64,000 bases of DNA, from NCBI GenBank assembly GCA_040954595.2, contig JBECUI020000024.1:434001-498000 (forward strand), in the 5' to 3' direction. This stretch comes from Balanoglossus misakiensis (Eukaryota; Hemichordata). The notes under the pieces were generated by a model, which made no database searches, was not told where the DNA came from, and was given only the letters and a program-made list of their open reading frames with translations. How positions within the stretch are numbered: the stretch's first letter is position 1; every line of letters begins with the position of its first letter. Shown one piece after another: positions 1-12,187 of the stretch. The translations under genes and the position numbers were made by a program.

Positions 1-1637
1 GTTGTGATACTCACTGCAGATAGCATTCTTTTCAGTAGGAACTATTTCTGCTGCCATTTCAATATTGTCTTTATTCCATGTAAATATATTTCCTCCAATT
101 GAACAGTCCCCCGCCACAGCTGCAACCTCTTCTGCAGTCAGAACTTTTGACCACATGTATGTCATTTAGTCAAGACAATTTGGGAGAACTGTAGTTTAAA
201 GCCTCCAAAGCTGCCACTTTTAGCATTATTTTCATGATTTTATTTTCCAACTTAAATTGGTTCATCAAAATAAGCTTACTGATAGGTATACATAAACATC
301 TTATCGATGCCCGATTGTGACTGCATGTTGCAATTGGAACATGCTATGTATTAAAACGGTGCCTCACCGATTTAATCAGCCTTCATACAAACAATAGCAG
401 CTAAGCAGCTATCGTGAAATGCGATGCCAAGTTATGACAAACCAATGCAAATGCAAGTAATATGGCTCAATGGTCACGGGTGAAGATTTTAGGGAATAGG
501 GAATATACATATGAAGTATTTTACTCTGGAAAAAAATATGCCAATTTTAGCAGCTATAGGGTTTTTAAAGCGCGGGCGAAGTATGAACAGATGCAGTAAA
601 TATCGATACATTGTATTTTGGAGGTTTCTCATAACCATGATTGGTTGGCTAATTATGCGGTGTTTTCTAAATAAAAGGAACAATATTAATTTATTGTTGG
701 GGCTCACCTCCGTTAACATCTTGCCGTCTCTGCTGAGTGTTGGCCTCTTCCAGCGGCACGTGTTTGTCCTTTAGGGCATGCTGTAAAATATTTAGAATAG
801 CGCTGCCATTTGATCAAAGGATAAGCTGGCTTCGCGTGTTAGGGATGTGTGTCTGACGACTATGCCTCGAAGCAAAAGACACAGCCGACCCTGCCACGCA
901 GATTCATTTGTTGTGTCACACATTTTCGATCCAAGAAGAGAATATCAACCTTGACGTTGCGAAAATGACAAGAAACTTTCACTCATATAGGTTGTGTGAT
1001 TACTTACCCGCAACTTGTTGGGAATTGCTGTCACCAGAGGTGCCCACAGCGTGAAAGCCAGAATGACTGCGACGCCTGCATTGGAGTTCGTCATGAATGG
1101 AAACATCGATGAACACGTTCGGTCTTCGATGAGGCTAGTGTCCACAGAATAGGCATTCTTTTATAAGGCAGCTGGGAGGTGGTAAATCCATTGTGATCAC
1201 CATGCTATTAGTAGCCCAAGCAGTCAAAATTTGCGAAAAATATATAAATATGGAAAAAATATATCAATGGGATCAATAGTTATTAAGCACTTTTTAAAAA
1301 CAAATGACACCGTAAGATCAATTATCTTGTTTTCCGCGACAAGTTTCAACATGGTATGTCAGCGCTACCAGTGAATAATATTATTAGAAACTATGACAGC
1401 TGTAACCGTGCGATTAATGATTTCATCAATTTTAATCATATACTTGTGAATATTTGCGCGGGTGCTGGTTTAATAAACTGTGTTGATATATAGGTGGAAG
1501 ACTGTTTAGTTTTCCAGTCAATTATGTGATGTATTACGCCTGACGCTTAAATGATTTGGTCCAGGGAGAATAACCGCGTTTGGCCGGTCAAGCGAACCCT
1601 GGATCTTGCAGGCTCTGCCCACTTTCCAATCAACAAC
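1..1637. other. No supported gene
   Basis: I see no gene I can support here. The open frames are short (under 90 codons), have no recognisable motif and no paired splice signals. The stretch lies just outside the left end of the large inverted repeat and has no counterpart outside the right end. Confidence 0.5.
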
Positions 1638-1643
1638 CATTGA

Positions 1644-1680
1644 GCATGCGCAGTTGATACTTCACATTGTAAACAAGATG
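1644..1680 (+). promoter_or_regulatory. NRF1-like and YY1-like promoter motifs
   Basis: GCATGCGCAG at 1644-1653 resembles an NRF1 half palindrome. AACAAGATGGCG at 1673-1682 resembles a YY1 initiator overlapping a possible start codon. This pair is typical of TATA-less animal promoters. It is conserved in the opposite arm at 56601-56637. Promoter activity is inferred. Confidence 0.4.
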
Positions 1681-1746
1681 GCGTCGCTGTATATGCTTCT
1701 GGACCGCTGTCGCCCGACTATGTCGGCAAAGAAGAGACGAATTTAA
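1678..1746 (+). CDS. 22-codon conserved small ORF
   Basis: The ORF starts with ATGGCG in a good Kozak context and ends in TAA after a basic tail (SAKKRRI). The opposite arm has the same 22-codon frame at 56535-56603 with only two residue changes, although the arms differ by about 5 percent. I do not recognise a product. It could be a short uORF or the first exon of a lost gene, because a GT-type donor (GGTAAGTCGC) follows at about 1830. Conservation may simply reflect the overlap with promoter motifs. Confidence 0.25.
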   Translation: MASLYMLLDRCRPTMSAKKRRI

Positions 1747-2559
1747 CCAAGCAACGCCATATCGGAAGATAGAATGATCGCGAGATGAAACCGGGATATC
1801 CAACGATTTGGCAGCCATGTTGATTGATTGGTAAGTCGCCGAAGTAACTATTTGCCATTGATTTGTTTACCAGAAACGGTTTGCCTTTGGAACACATTTG
1901 ACCTCAATGAAATTGATTTCAGAGTTTTTTCCCAAGAACTAATGACGTTCGTTTTCACCTTTCTGTCCCGAAGTTGCAAACGTGTTGTCTCTGAGAAAAT
2001 AAATGTGATTTGTACCCGCGATAATCATAGTTCGGATTTCAACCCACAACATCAACGCCAGCCATTCACCAACATGTGCCAGATAATGTTTATCAGTCAT
2101 ATTTTCTCAGTCTGAATTTACAAAAGACTAATTGTATATTATGCACATTGCAATTTTAATATGTAACACGTTTGACCTGAGTGGGAGAATGGATTGAAGG
2201 GACACAAGCTTTTGTAGCCACTTATATTTTGACACTGTTTATATAAATGTTGAGCTGGCATATTTGTTCCCTTATGATGTAGTGTACCTGTTGCATTGAA
2301 ATGAAGCTGTAATATTAAAGTGCAATTTAGTCCTTTGGTTTACTGGGAAAATGAGGTCAATAAATGACAGGTTTATTTAGATATATGATATATTTCTCAC
2401 AAGCACTTATGCATATGTATGAGATACTTATTTATTTTTAATTTATGTATTTATTTTTAATTTATTTTGTATGTTCAGGTAATCATATGGATTTGTATGG
2501 AATCACATACACATTAATTAAAGACTATCATATCACAGAAGTCGAGCCTCCACATGTGT

Positions 2560-3140
2560 AAGGTAACCATTTAGGTTTCATGACTAAGTTTGTTTAAGAA
2601 TTCATAAAGCACGAATTCTACCTAATGAATGAATTTTCTTAGAATTTCACAACTGTGACAGGGTTTGCAGTTATGCGAAAAAGTGTTATTATTCACATAC
2701 GAAACTTTTCGTATACATTTTTCTGATGGCAATGCATTTAACTTTGAACAAATATTGACGTCAGTTAGTAGTGCTATTTTGTCAGTGAAATTGCTTCATC
2801 ATCATCCCTCCAACCAAAGTTGAAACTGAGTTGCAAATATTGCACAGCTTGAAATCATAAAATGTCGCAAAATTGAACCAACCATTCGGTCAACGATTAT
2901 GTTCTTACAGCTATTATTAGAAGCAGACAGTCTCAGGGAACAAGATACATGGGCCTGATTTGCAAACTGAGTTGGAACTAACCTTGCCTGCCCATGGATG
3001 CGCCAATTCAGTGAATCTTATCGTATTAAAAATGAATATGGAGAACTATTCTCTGTGTTGTGATTGTTAGCCTACATGTATACATATGTACCTTGAGTGA
3101 TTCCACTTTCTTCAGTGTCCTGTGAATTCAGTTGCCATAA
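2560..3140 (+). repeat. Module M copy 1
   Basis: A dispersed block about 550 bp long, recognised by the strings CATCCCTCCAACCAAAGTTG and TTACAGCTATTATTAGAA. Other copies are at 13000-14470 (minus, split), 47440-48200 (plus) and 55390-55960 (minus), with a trace near 16540-16680. In each arm M occurs at both ends in opposite orientation, so each 11-12 kb unit is bounded by M in inverted orientation. No coding potential is seen. Confidence 0.7.
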
Positions 3141-3347
3141 CTTGCGCTTCACACAGCGCATACATGTAGGTCTAATCAATTGGGCAACTGGGTCTTACAA
3201 TATTATCTGATGCCTCTTACTGGCCGAAGGACCACAAGTTGCATTTTCACATCGCATATAAATAGAAAACCCATTAATTTCTACTGTATGATTTTATTGA
3301 CGATTCAATAGTTTCATGACTGTTAGTGTTACTACAACATTCAGAAT

Positions 3348-4576
3348 ACTAGCAACAAATGCCAAACTAGCAACACCGGCTTTCTTTGAGGGGGCCACCG
3401 GCTTTCTTTGAGGGGGCCCGACACGTTATCTCTAAAATTGTAACAACGTCACAATTTAGTAGACAAATAGGCGCCCCCCCCCCCCATCCCTATTGCGCAG
3501 TTGAAGTACGTGCGTGTTGAGAGAGACGTGTCGATTCGAACGCTGCTCTAGGAAGCTCGTAGTTACCTTCTTACCGGGACATTTGTACTTGAACGGACTG
3601 GGTTCCTCCCACTTCAGGTCGGTAGATTCCTGTGAAGCAGAGACGTGAATTTTGCCGTTCCTAGTGCCGCGGGTTGCAGTGTATCCCGTCTGTTGAACTT
3701 TTTTAGAGATTGAGATGAGAATTAGCAGTGTAGGATAGAGACGACGTACCAAACTGTCGTGTTGTATTCTGAATTTGTGTTGAAATAAATACGACGGAAG
3801 AGTTTGAACGGCATTGCTGTGTGGACTGATAGTTTTGTGGCAAATTCGGGCGTCCGAGGCTGCCGCTAACCTTGCCGCGATCACCCGGCCGCTTGAGAAC
3901 TTTCTCGACGTACGCATGAACTTGTTGTTTGTGGCAGCAATCGTGACAGGTTACGTTGTTTGAAAAAAACGTTGACGCGTCAATGCGCCCAGCGGCGGAC
4001 GCCACATGAATTTTTCAGATCTGGCTTTTTCAACGTGTTTGTTTGGCGTTCATGATTTAGTATATATCCATGTTCTTGTTCCGCTATTTCCCATTCCGAA
4101 AACCCCAAAGTTTTGACTAGAAAAGGCCTCAGACACCTTCATATGCTGTCCGGCAGCCGGGGTGGGATATCCGACCGCGGTGCAGCTCAAAGTGGCGTGG
4201 AGCTGGTAATGTTGGGAACAGTGCAGCCGGCCGGTGGATCGACGTCTTAGCCTACACTTTCATACCCGCCGGCGTGCGGCAATCTGGAGGAACCCAGTCC
4301 GTTCCAGCGCAAATGTCCCTGTCAGTAGGTAACTACGAGCTTCGTAGAGCAGCGTTCGACACGCTAAACAACTCTCGTCGTCCGTGTTCAAGTCAGTCTC
4401 CTACCCCTTTCTGTTCACGTCTCTCTCTCAACACGCACGTACTTCAACTGCGCAATTGGGATGGGGGGACGCCTCTTTGTCTAGTACATTGTGACGTTGT
4501 TACAATTTTAGAGATAACGCGTTGCTGGCATGAAAGAAATACGATGTTGCCAGTTTGCCGTTTGGTGCTGGTAAAA
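3348..4576. mobile_element. Long-TIR foldback-like element
   Basis: The two ends are inverted copies over more than 200 bp. GTTATCTCTAAAATTGTAAC at 3425 matches the complement near 4500, and the similarity extends outward to about 3348 and 4576. The opposite arm and a second copy near 48240-48480 lack this block, so it is an insertion. A 22-bp tandem duplication (CCGGCTTTCTTTGAGGGGGC repeated) sits at 3378-3420. Frames inside (up to about 150 codons) are unconvincing. The superfamily is unknown and the target-site duplication unclear. Confidence 0.65.
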
Positions 4577-6407
4577 AGAATTTCGTGGTAATTACAATAC
4601 CTAAATTCCCAAATGAAAGCATGCTGTCAGTTTTCATGTGATTGATATTAATTTTACAATTTCAAAATATGCTTAGCTCTGAATGATTATGAACATATCA
4701 AACTTCATGTTAAATAAACTGTCTTGATATTGTATACATTAAGGCCTACTACCAGTGTCACAACATTGATTTCCTGCATTTTTGCTCATGCCTTCTGACC
4801 AGTCAGTTGCCTCTGTATGTGTGTATGTAGTATGTGTGGATGTATGTATGTCTGTCCACATCAAAAACTTGAAAACCCCTTCGCGTATCCCCTTGATATT
4901 TGGTGTGTAGATGTAGGCCAGCCTGTAAATAGGATTTTGTTCATATTAAGAAGGTTGAAGTATTTTCATGATTGGTTTTATTTGATTACTCCAGAAACAT
5001 ACAATACAGAGTCTGTGTGGTAAGTCTTGATATTGGGTTTTTAGATGCAGGCACGCCTGTTCAAATGAAATATGCTAATTACCTGGAGCAATGTGAAATT
5101 GATCAAAACTCAGAAACTCAACAACTGGTCAGATTGCTTTGAACATTTGTATGCATGTAGCTTATGTCACGCCTGATATACTTTCAGCTAATATCGTGAA
5201 TTGTATCTAGAATTTAGTATGCTATTTCCTATAGGTAATCTTTGTTAGTATTGTTTAAATTGTGGCAAAATTTGTAATTTTTGGGAAATATAATTTTGTC
5301 ATTTTTGGTCAAAAATCATTTTCTCTGAAACTCCATGTCAGGTCAGGTTGCATTTAAATTTTGGTTTGCTTGTTCCATGAGGTAACCCAAGTAATGTTGT
5401 ATATCATTTTGGTGAAATTTGCATATTTGTGGTCTTGAGGCAATTTTTGCAATTTGTATTCTTTGAAACCGCATGTCAAATTGCTTTCAATTTTGGTAGG
5501 CATGTTCCTTGTGGTGATTGAAGTGAGATATTGTTGGATTTGTTGATATCTGAATTTTTGTGGTTGAGGCAGTTTTTGTCATTGTTGAAGAAATGTTGTT
5601 TTCACTGAAAATACTCCGATTCCTGTGAAATTGTATTAGGTTACCTGGTAGGTCATATCTGCTTGGCAATGTCACAGCGGTGTACACACCTATTTTTGTG
5701 TAATCCAAAGTGTGTAATAAGCTAGCAAATATTTACTAGTAAATCATGTATGTTCTACTTCTTACAAGGTTGAAGTATGTTGATGTCTGGGTTAAATGGG
5801 ATTCTTCAGAAACATACAATACAGAGTCTGTGGTACAGTTCATGGTCACATTCAGAATTACCTAGTCTATATCCAGCCGTGTTCTGTCCGCTTTGCTTCC
5901 AAAAGTATCGTCTAGTGTCATGCATGCCACTTGCCCAATAATCTGACACCCCTTGCTGGGAAATTTGATGTAACAAGTATCCCTTAGTGAAATTATTAAC
6001 ATAAATTGAACAATGTTGATTTGGCGTAAGATTATAGTGAAGGCAGGGCTTATTACATTGAAAATGCTATCCAGCCTTAATTACACATTATGAATATCCT
6101 TTGTCCAATCATTGGAAAAACAATGTACTTGCATAGCACTTTGAAGGTGAATCGCAAGTGGTCACTTTAATTACATTACCTCAAGCAGTCTTTTACATGT
6201 AGCTATAATAAGACAAACATTCCCGGTGTAATTAACATCACTGTTGTTATTAGTATCTATCTCCGATAAGTATCAAGTCTGCCTTATGTTATTTTAAGTC
6301 AATTGTCAGGTTCATGTACATATTTTACAACTTATCTATCTTGTCAAAAACTTTCGCATGTACCTAATTCTAGGCTTACCAGTAGGGTTATAGATACAGT
6401 GTATTAT
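4577..6407. repeat. Arm sequence with degenerate repeat phrases
   Basis: No gene is seen. A short ATGT-rich tract lies at 4815-4855, followed by a phrase beginning TTGAAAACCCC. From 5040 to 5600 a degenerate block of about 150 bp recurs. The segment 5040-6400 matches the complement of 50830-53640 in the other arm, apart from the insertion there at 51443-52735. Confidence 0.6.
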
Positions 6408-7905
6408 TAGGTCCCATTGGTATAGGCCTATATACCATGGGACCTTATGGGATGGGTTGCGTCTGTATGTATGTATGGATGGATGTATGTATGGATGTAT
6501 GGATGTATGTCTGTATGTCCGTCCACATCAAAAACTTGAAAACCGCTGCGCGTATCACCTCAATATTTGGTGTGTAGGTGCAGGCAGGGCTGTAGATGGG
6601 AGTTTGTCCAAACGAAGTTGCCAGGCCCAAAAATATGCAAATTAGCTTGTAAAATGTGAAATTGATGAAAACTCTGTAAGTCAACAATTACTGGTCAGAT
6701 TGCTTTAAAAATTGGTATGCATGTACCTTATGTCAACCTCACATCGACCTGTAAGTGTTAAGTTAATATCATGGATGTTTTATTTTTTATAAATTTTTTA
6801 GTCTTTTTATTAAATTTATACCTTTACATTATACCTCTATGGTTAGGCTATGTCCACGTCTTATTGTGGAATTCTGGTCTGTGCAATAGTCCTGTACAGT
6901 GACTGTCTATTGGTCAGTGAGCACAATGGGGCCAAAATAAAAGGCAAATTTTTGGGCTCACCTGTAACACATGCTTAATACATTACTTATGTGCATACCT
7001 AATTCCGGGCTAACTAATAGGGCTAGAGGTTTCGTTCTTGGGGGACATGGACCAGTATAGGGTCAAAATTTCTTGCCCACATTTTGGGTGACCTCAGGTG
7101 ACCTTTGACCTACTTTTCCATATCTTGGCATCCAGAGCAGGTACAGACTTGGCGTTTGGAGAGTTGGCACTAAAATTGAAAAGCCAAAATTGGGCTCACC
7201 TGTAACACCTGCATATCTCATTAATTATGTGCATACCTAATTCCAGGCTAACCAATAGGGCTATAGGTTTGGTTTTTGTTGAACATGGACCAGTATAGGG
7301 TCAAAATTTCTTGCCCAAATTTTGCATGACCTTAGGTGACCTTTGACCTACTTTACCATATCTTGGCATCCAGAGCAGGTACAGACTTGGCATTTGGAGG
7401 GTTGGCACTAAAATTGAAAAGCCAAAATTGGGGGTCACCTGTGACACCTGCATATCTCATTAATTATGTGCATACCTAATTCCAGGATAACCAATAGAGC
7501 TATAGGTTTGGATTTTGTTGAACATGGACCAGTATAGGGTCAAAATTTCTTGCCCAAATTTTGCATGACCTCAGGTGACCTTTGACCTACTTTTCCATAT
7601 CTTGGCATCCAGAGCAGGTACAGACTTCGCGTTTGGAGGGTTGGGATTAAAATTGAAAAGCCAAAATTGGGGGTCACCTGTGACACCTGCATATCTCATT
7701 AATTATGCGCATACCTAATTCCAGGCTAACCAATAGGGCTATAGGTTTGGTTTTTGTTGAACATGGACCAGTATAGGGTCAAACTTTCTTGCCCAAATTT
7801 TGCATGACCTCAGGTGACCTTTGACCTACTTTTCCATATCTTGGCATCCAGAGCAGATATGCTTATTGCTATGTGCTATGTCCTCAAATGGGACCACAGT
7901 GTCCT
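6408..7905 (+). mobile_element. Palindrome-headed element, GGTCCCATT type
   Basis: The opposite arm runs straight through the site (near 50870), so this is an insertion. It begins with a near-perfect palindrome at 6410-6444: GGTCCCATTGG, a central AGGCCT, then ACCATGGGACC. A (TATG)n tract follows at 6465-6520, then the 45-nt phrase (6528-6585), then tandem units at 6955-7860. AATGGGACC recurs at about 7888, the complement of the start motif. The edges next to host DNA both resemble GTGTATTATTA, so a duplication of about 11-13 bp is possible but imprecise. No transposase is seen; the element looks non-autonomous. Confidence 0.6.
6955..7860 (+). repeat. ~239-bp tandem repeat with nuclear-receptor sites
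   Basis: About four units, each starting near GGGCTCACCTGT and ending near CCAGAGCAGGTACAGACTT. Each contains TGACCT half-sites in DR4 plus DR1 arrangement: 7089-7111, 7327-7349, 7566-7588 and 7805-7827. The spacing is close to 239 bp. Related single copies occur at 39940-40230 and throughout 58100-60720. No open frame spans a unit. Confidence 0.8.
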
Positions 7906-9836
7906 TGACGCTATTTTATTAACATGCATTAATATGAAACTAAATGTTGATGGTTAATTAAAGACCCTCTTGAGCTATGGTAACCTCATTAAATATGTGC
8001 ATATCTTATTCTAGTGGATGTGGTAACCTGGACATGGACAACTCTGGGGTCAAAATCTTTTGACAAACTTTTGGGTGATCTTGGGTAAACTTTGACCTAC
8101 ATTCCTATATCTTGGCATCCGGCACAGATACATCCTTGACACTTGGAGTTATGGAACTATGTAATGGAATATTATGTCTTGCCTCATTAATTATGTACAT
8201 ACCTAATGCCAGCCTAACCAATAGGGCTGGAAGTCTGCCTTTTTTTGGACATGATACATTTGAGATCAACATTTTTCTACAGCAGCCAGCCTTCTCTTAA
8301 AAAGAATGGACAATATAAAGGCTTTGCTGGTATACTGAACTTTGGACTCCCTCCCTGAGACTGTGTGCCAATGACGGGATAGCCTACTCAGCGTTGGGTA
8401 GATCCTAAGAAGGCCTCAGCCAGGCATCAGATACAAAAAGCGGAAATCCAAGCTTTAATGGTGGGTTACATCGTTAACTTCCCTGCAGAGCTGATTTCTC
8501 AGACTGTGAGCCAATGACGGGTAAAGCCCCTAGGTAGGGGCCACCTAAGACAGGCCGGTCATGCTTTAGTCACAAAGAAGGGCAAGTTCAGTCATACCAT
8601 AACTTTGTCTGCTGTATATGCTTCATAATGATTGCATGGTATTTTGAGAATACATTGTCTTAAGGCAGTGTGACCAGCTAAAAAGTACTGGCAAACACAG
8701 CCAATGTGTAATAAAAAACATCTAATTTGGCTGAATAAAAGACATAAAACACAGCAAAAGCACTGTGACTAGCTGAGACATAATACTCCATTATGCATTT
8801 CCATCACTCCAAGTGTCAAGGTTGCATCTGCTCTGGATGCCAAGATATAGTAATGTTGGTCAAGGTTTACCCAAAGTCACCCAAAGTTCTGTCAAACAAT
8901 TTTGACCCCAATGTTGTCCATGTTTAGGTTTCTCCCTCCACTGGATAGCCTACAATTAGATATGCAAATATTTAATGACATTACCATAGATTAAGGCGGT
9001 CCTAAATTAACCATGAAATTATAGTTTCATGTTAATTCTTGTTATTACAAAACACTGTATCTATAACCCTTCTGGAAGCCATACTTTGTTTCATGCTACC
9101 CAATATGTGAAAGTAGGTAAAAAATCAGCCAAGGTTATTTGAAATTTTGCTGAAAAAAATCCGGTCCCTGACATTTGGTAAAGGGGTCAAGACACTTGGC
9201 AACAAATTGTTGTCCCAGATTAGAACATATTCATAAAAAACTCAGGGAAAGAAGGAAGTTTTTCACAGCTTTGGTGCTTCAAATAGTAGAGAGGTTCCCA
9301 AGTTATTTCAATGAAACCTTAATGTCAACATTACATCGTTAGACTCGAACTCATCTGGCATAAAGCTGCTAGTTAAAGCCCTAAGGGTTGTGCCACTTTT
9401 TCATTATTTTCATCTAAGATTTGTCAATCTAAATAAGCTTACTGCTAGGTATACATCTACATGAACATCTTGTTGACTGACGATTGTGGCTGTAATTTAA
9501 AGAAGTCAGATATTTAACAGGTACCACACCTGTTTAATCTGCCTCTATACAAAGGGTACACATCTATAGTGGTATGCATCACCTAGATATGACAAACATA
9601 AGCACTTCAAGTAATATGGCTTTATGGTGGCGATTTTGAAGGATGTGGAGAAGATTTGAAAAACACTCTTGAGGAAAAAGATGTGTTAAATCTTTGAAAT
9701 GTGTTTTATTCTTTGGTTCCCATTTCGTATATGTCTATCTACCACTGGGACCAATGTGAAATTGGTGGAAACTGGTCAAATTGCTTTAGAAATTGGTGTG
9801 TATTCATTTTGAGACCTCATGGATTTTTTTTCATTT
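7906..9836. other. Non-coding arm sequence
   Basis: No gene is seen. The stretch 8100-9780 matches the complement of 49000-50560. A degraded DR1-like string occurs at 8080-8100. Two blocks near 8340-8580 each contain GTGNGCCAATGACGGG, an internal direct repeat about 170 bp apart. Confidence 0.6.
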
Positions 9837-12187
9837 TTAGCTCACGTGAAAATCACGTGAGCTTATGGTTTAGCGATGTCTGTGTGTGTGTGTGTGTATG
9901 TATGTATGTGTGTGTGTGTCTGTCTGTATACCCGATATCTCAAGAACCGCTGAACCGATTTCAACCAAATTTAGTACACAGGTTCAGATATCATATGGCA
10001 AGAACTGAAAAGGTTTTGGTGCGTGTGGCTTTGATATTAATGAAGTTATTTAAGTTTTAATTTTTCTATTACATGGTTGTCTATGTGAGCTTTCGTTAAT
10101 GCCGCATATATGACCAGTGGAAACGATAGTTTGAGGAGATCGACTGTTTGAGGGCGCTGTGAAATGAGACATTCCTGGCGATATTGCCGTGGTTCTGTCC
10201 ATGCTCAGACGCTGTACCCGTCGTTACGAATAACTTCCCTACGTGAATCCACAAGGAAGCTAACGTTGTTTAGTTGCTTCATAGAGCGTAAATTGTTAAT
10301 CTACAGGACCGTCAGACGAATACTCTTTTCAAATGAAGTTTGAAACTACTTACGAGTAAGTTAGTGGAGACAATATGGCGGATAGTTGGCGTGCAGCCGA
10401 ATCCGCGTTATGACTATGACGTGACCCATTCATCAAGACAAACCGTAAATGATTCACGCATATTGTGGTCCTCACGCAGTCAATCTCAAAATGTCACCAG
10501 GCTTTCTATTTGTCTATTGTTCAGAGAAAAATAACGTGGCGGTTGATCACACTCAACAGTAAAATCCGTTTTGTGAGTTTATAGACAGTCTGTTATCGCC
10601 AATACTATATAGCGATTGCTAGATGGCTTACCCAATATGTGATCGAGCGAGAATGATAACATTGAATGTCTGTTCAGATCTCATTCCGTACGTCATACGT
10701 CAACATTTCGATTTCGATTTAATCCATTCATAAAGAATTTAGAGAAAGTCGTCTTGAATTGTGACCCCGACTATCAATTTTACGATGATTTTTTGGCGAC
10801 GGAATACACGAGGCGCCATTGCATAACTACGTCAGCTGGACTTCCAAGGTTACCATTTTGTGTGTATGGAATCTTATCACAGAGACTACGTACTTTGACA
10901 ATATGCCATGCTATATCAATGACGCCCCAGAAAATTTGGCGAAAAATGAATTTGTCTTCTCATGGTGGTGCAATATATTTTAATGTCTATTTTGAGGTTG
11001 ATTTTGGTTTTTGGCTAACATGTATATCAATGTCAGCTTATAGCATAAGTTGGTGTCCGTCGTCTATGTATGTCTGTATGTGTGCCTCATACAGAATTAT
11101 GTATTTTGCGAATGGATCAGTTTCGTCTAAATGTATTGATGTATGTATGTGTATGTCCATCAACATCAAAAACTTGAAACTACTGATATTTAGTGTGTAC
11201 ATAGAAATTGTTATTGCGAAAAAATGCATACTGGTATTAACTGGAAAAATGTTCAAATAGTCAAAATTGAAAAACTTAATAACAGCGGATCAGATTCAGT
11301 TTAAAATTGGCGTGCATTGGTGTGCAAGAACTATGGGAAGACCTCGTATGATTTTGTTCAGGTGGAGTCAGTATCTGGCGTTTGCTATTTTTTATGAATT
11401 TTTGGGGGAATTTTCTGCAGTTTTGTTTAAAAAAATTCTTCTCTGAAATTACATGTCCAATTGATTGGAAACTTGGTATGGAGGTTCATAGGGCTTACCT
11501 GAATCACATTTGTGCAAACGGTGGTGAAATTTGCAAAAATGCATTTTTGGGCAATATTTCCTGTTTTTGTCAAAAAATCAAATCCCGTGAAACTGTAAGT
11601 GCAATTGTTTTGATACTTTGTATTTGGGTTTCTAGGGGTGATCTCAGTCAGATATGATCAAATTGTAAAGAAATTTGCATAATTGTATTTTTTGGGAATT
11701 CTGCAGGGTTTGGCCAAATAGTCTTCAGTAAAACCACAAGTCCAATTGATTGGAAACTTTGAATGGGAATTCATATATGTGATATCAGTCAGATTTGTCT
11801 GAATTACCTGTTGTTTGCCAAAATGTCTTCCTTATTGAAACTTGTTAAAGAGGTTCTTAGGCATGAACAGAAATCAGATTTGTTGAAATCTGGTGAAATA
11901 TTCATACTTTTTGGTATATTTCTTGCCATTTTTGATCAACGAGTTTTAGAATTCCATAGACTTATCTTTTTATGCAGTTCAGGATGGGGTACATGACTCA
12001 TAACCCCTTACAAAAATTGACAAGGCAACAATTCCACAAACATGTTTACATTTCACAATGGTGCAACACACAACCCTTACACCATATACACTATAAACCA
12101 AATTGGTTTAACACTGGTTTTTCTAATCTTGTTATTCTGTCAACCAATCACAGTACTGCACGTGAGCATATTCAGTTAATATCTGGT
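9837..12187 (+). mobile_element. Palindrome-headed element, GCTCACGTG type
   Basis: The other arm is continuous at this point: ATTTTTCATTTTT joins GAAGTATATT at about 48930. The left arm instead carries about 2.35 kb. The insertion begins exactly at a palindrome, AGCTCACGTG-AAAAT-CACGTGAGCT (9838-9863). A (TG)n/(ATGT)n tract at 9880-9918 and a copy of the 45-nt phrase (9940-9984) follow. CACGTGAGC appears again near 12160, about 25 bp before host homology resumes. The 3' half (11230-12180) is made of degenerate repeats of about 150 bp carrying the same phrase. No transposase or RT is found, so it is probably non-autonomous or composite. Confidence 0.6.
9838..9863. promoter_or_regulatory. Double E-box palindrome
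   Basis: Two perfect CACGTG E-boxes lie 11 bp apart inside a 26-bp palindrome at the start of the inserted element. CACGTG is the MYC/MAX and USF core. Whether it acts as an enhancer or only as a transposition end is not known. Confidence 0.45.

Noticed and set aside
3456-4591. Frames of 100-153 codons in the long-TIR element
   Set aside because: They overlap one another and the terminal repeats, with homopolymer runs and no recognisable motif.
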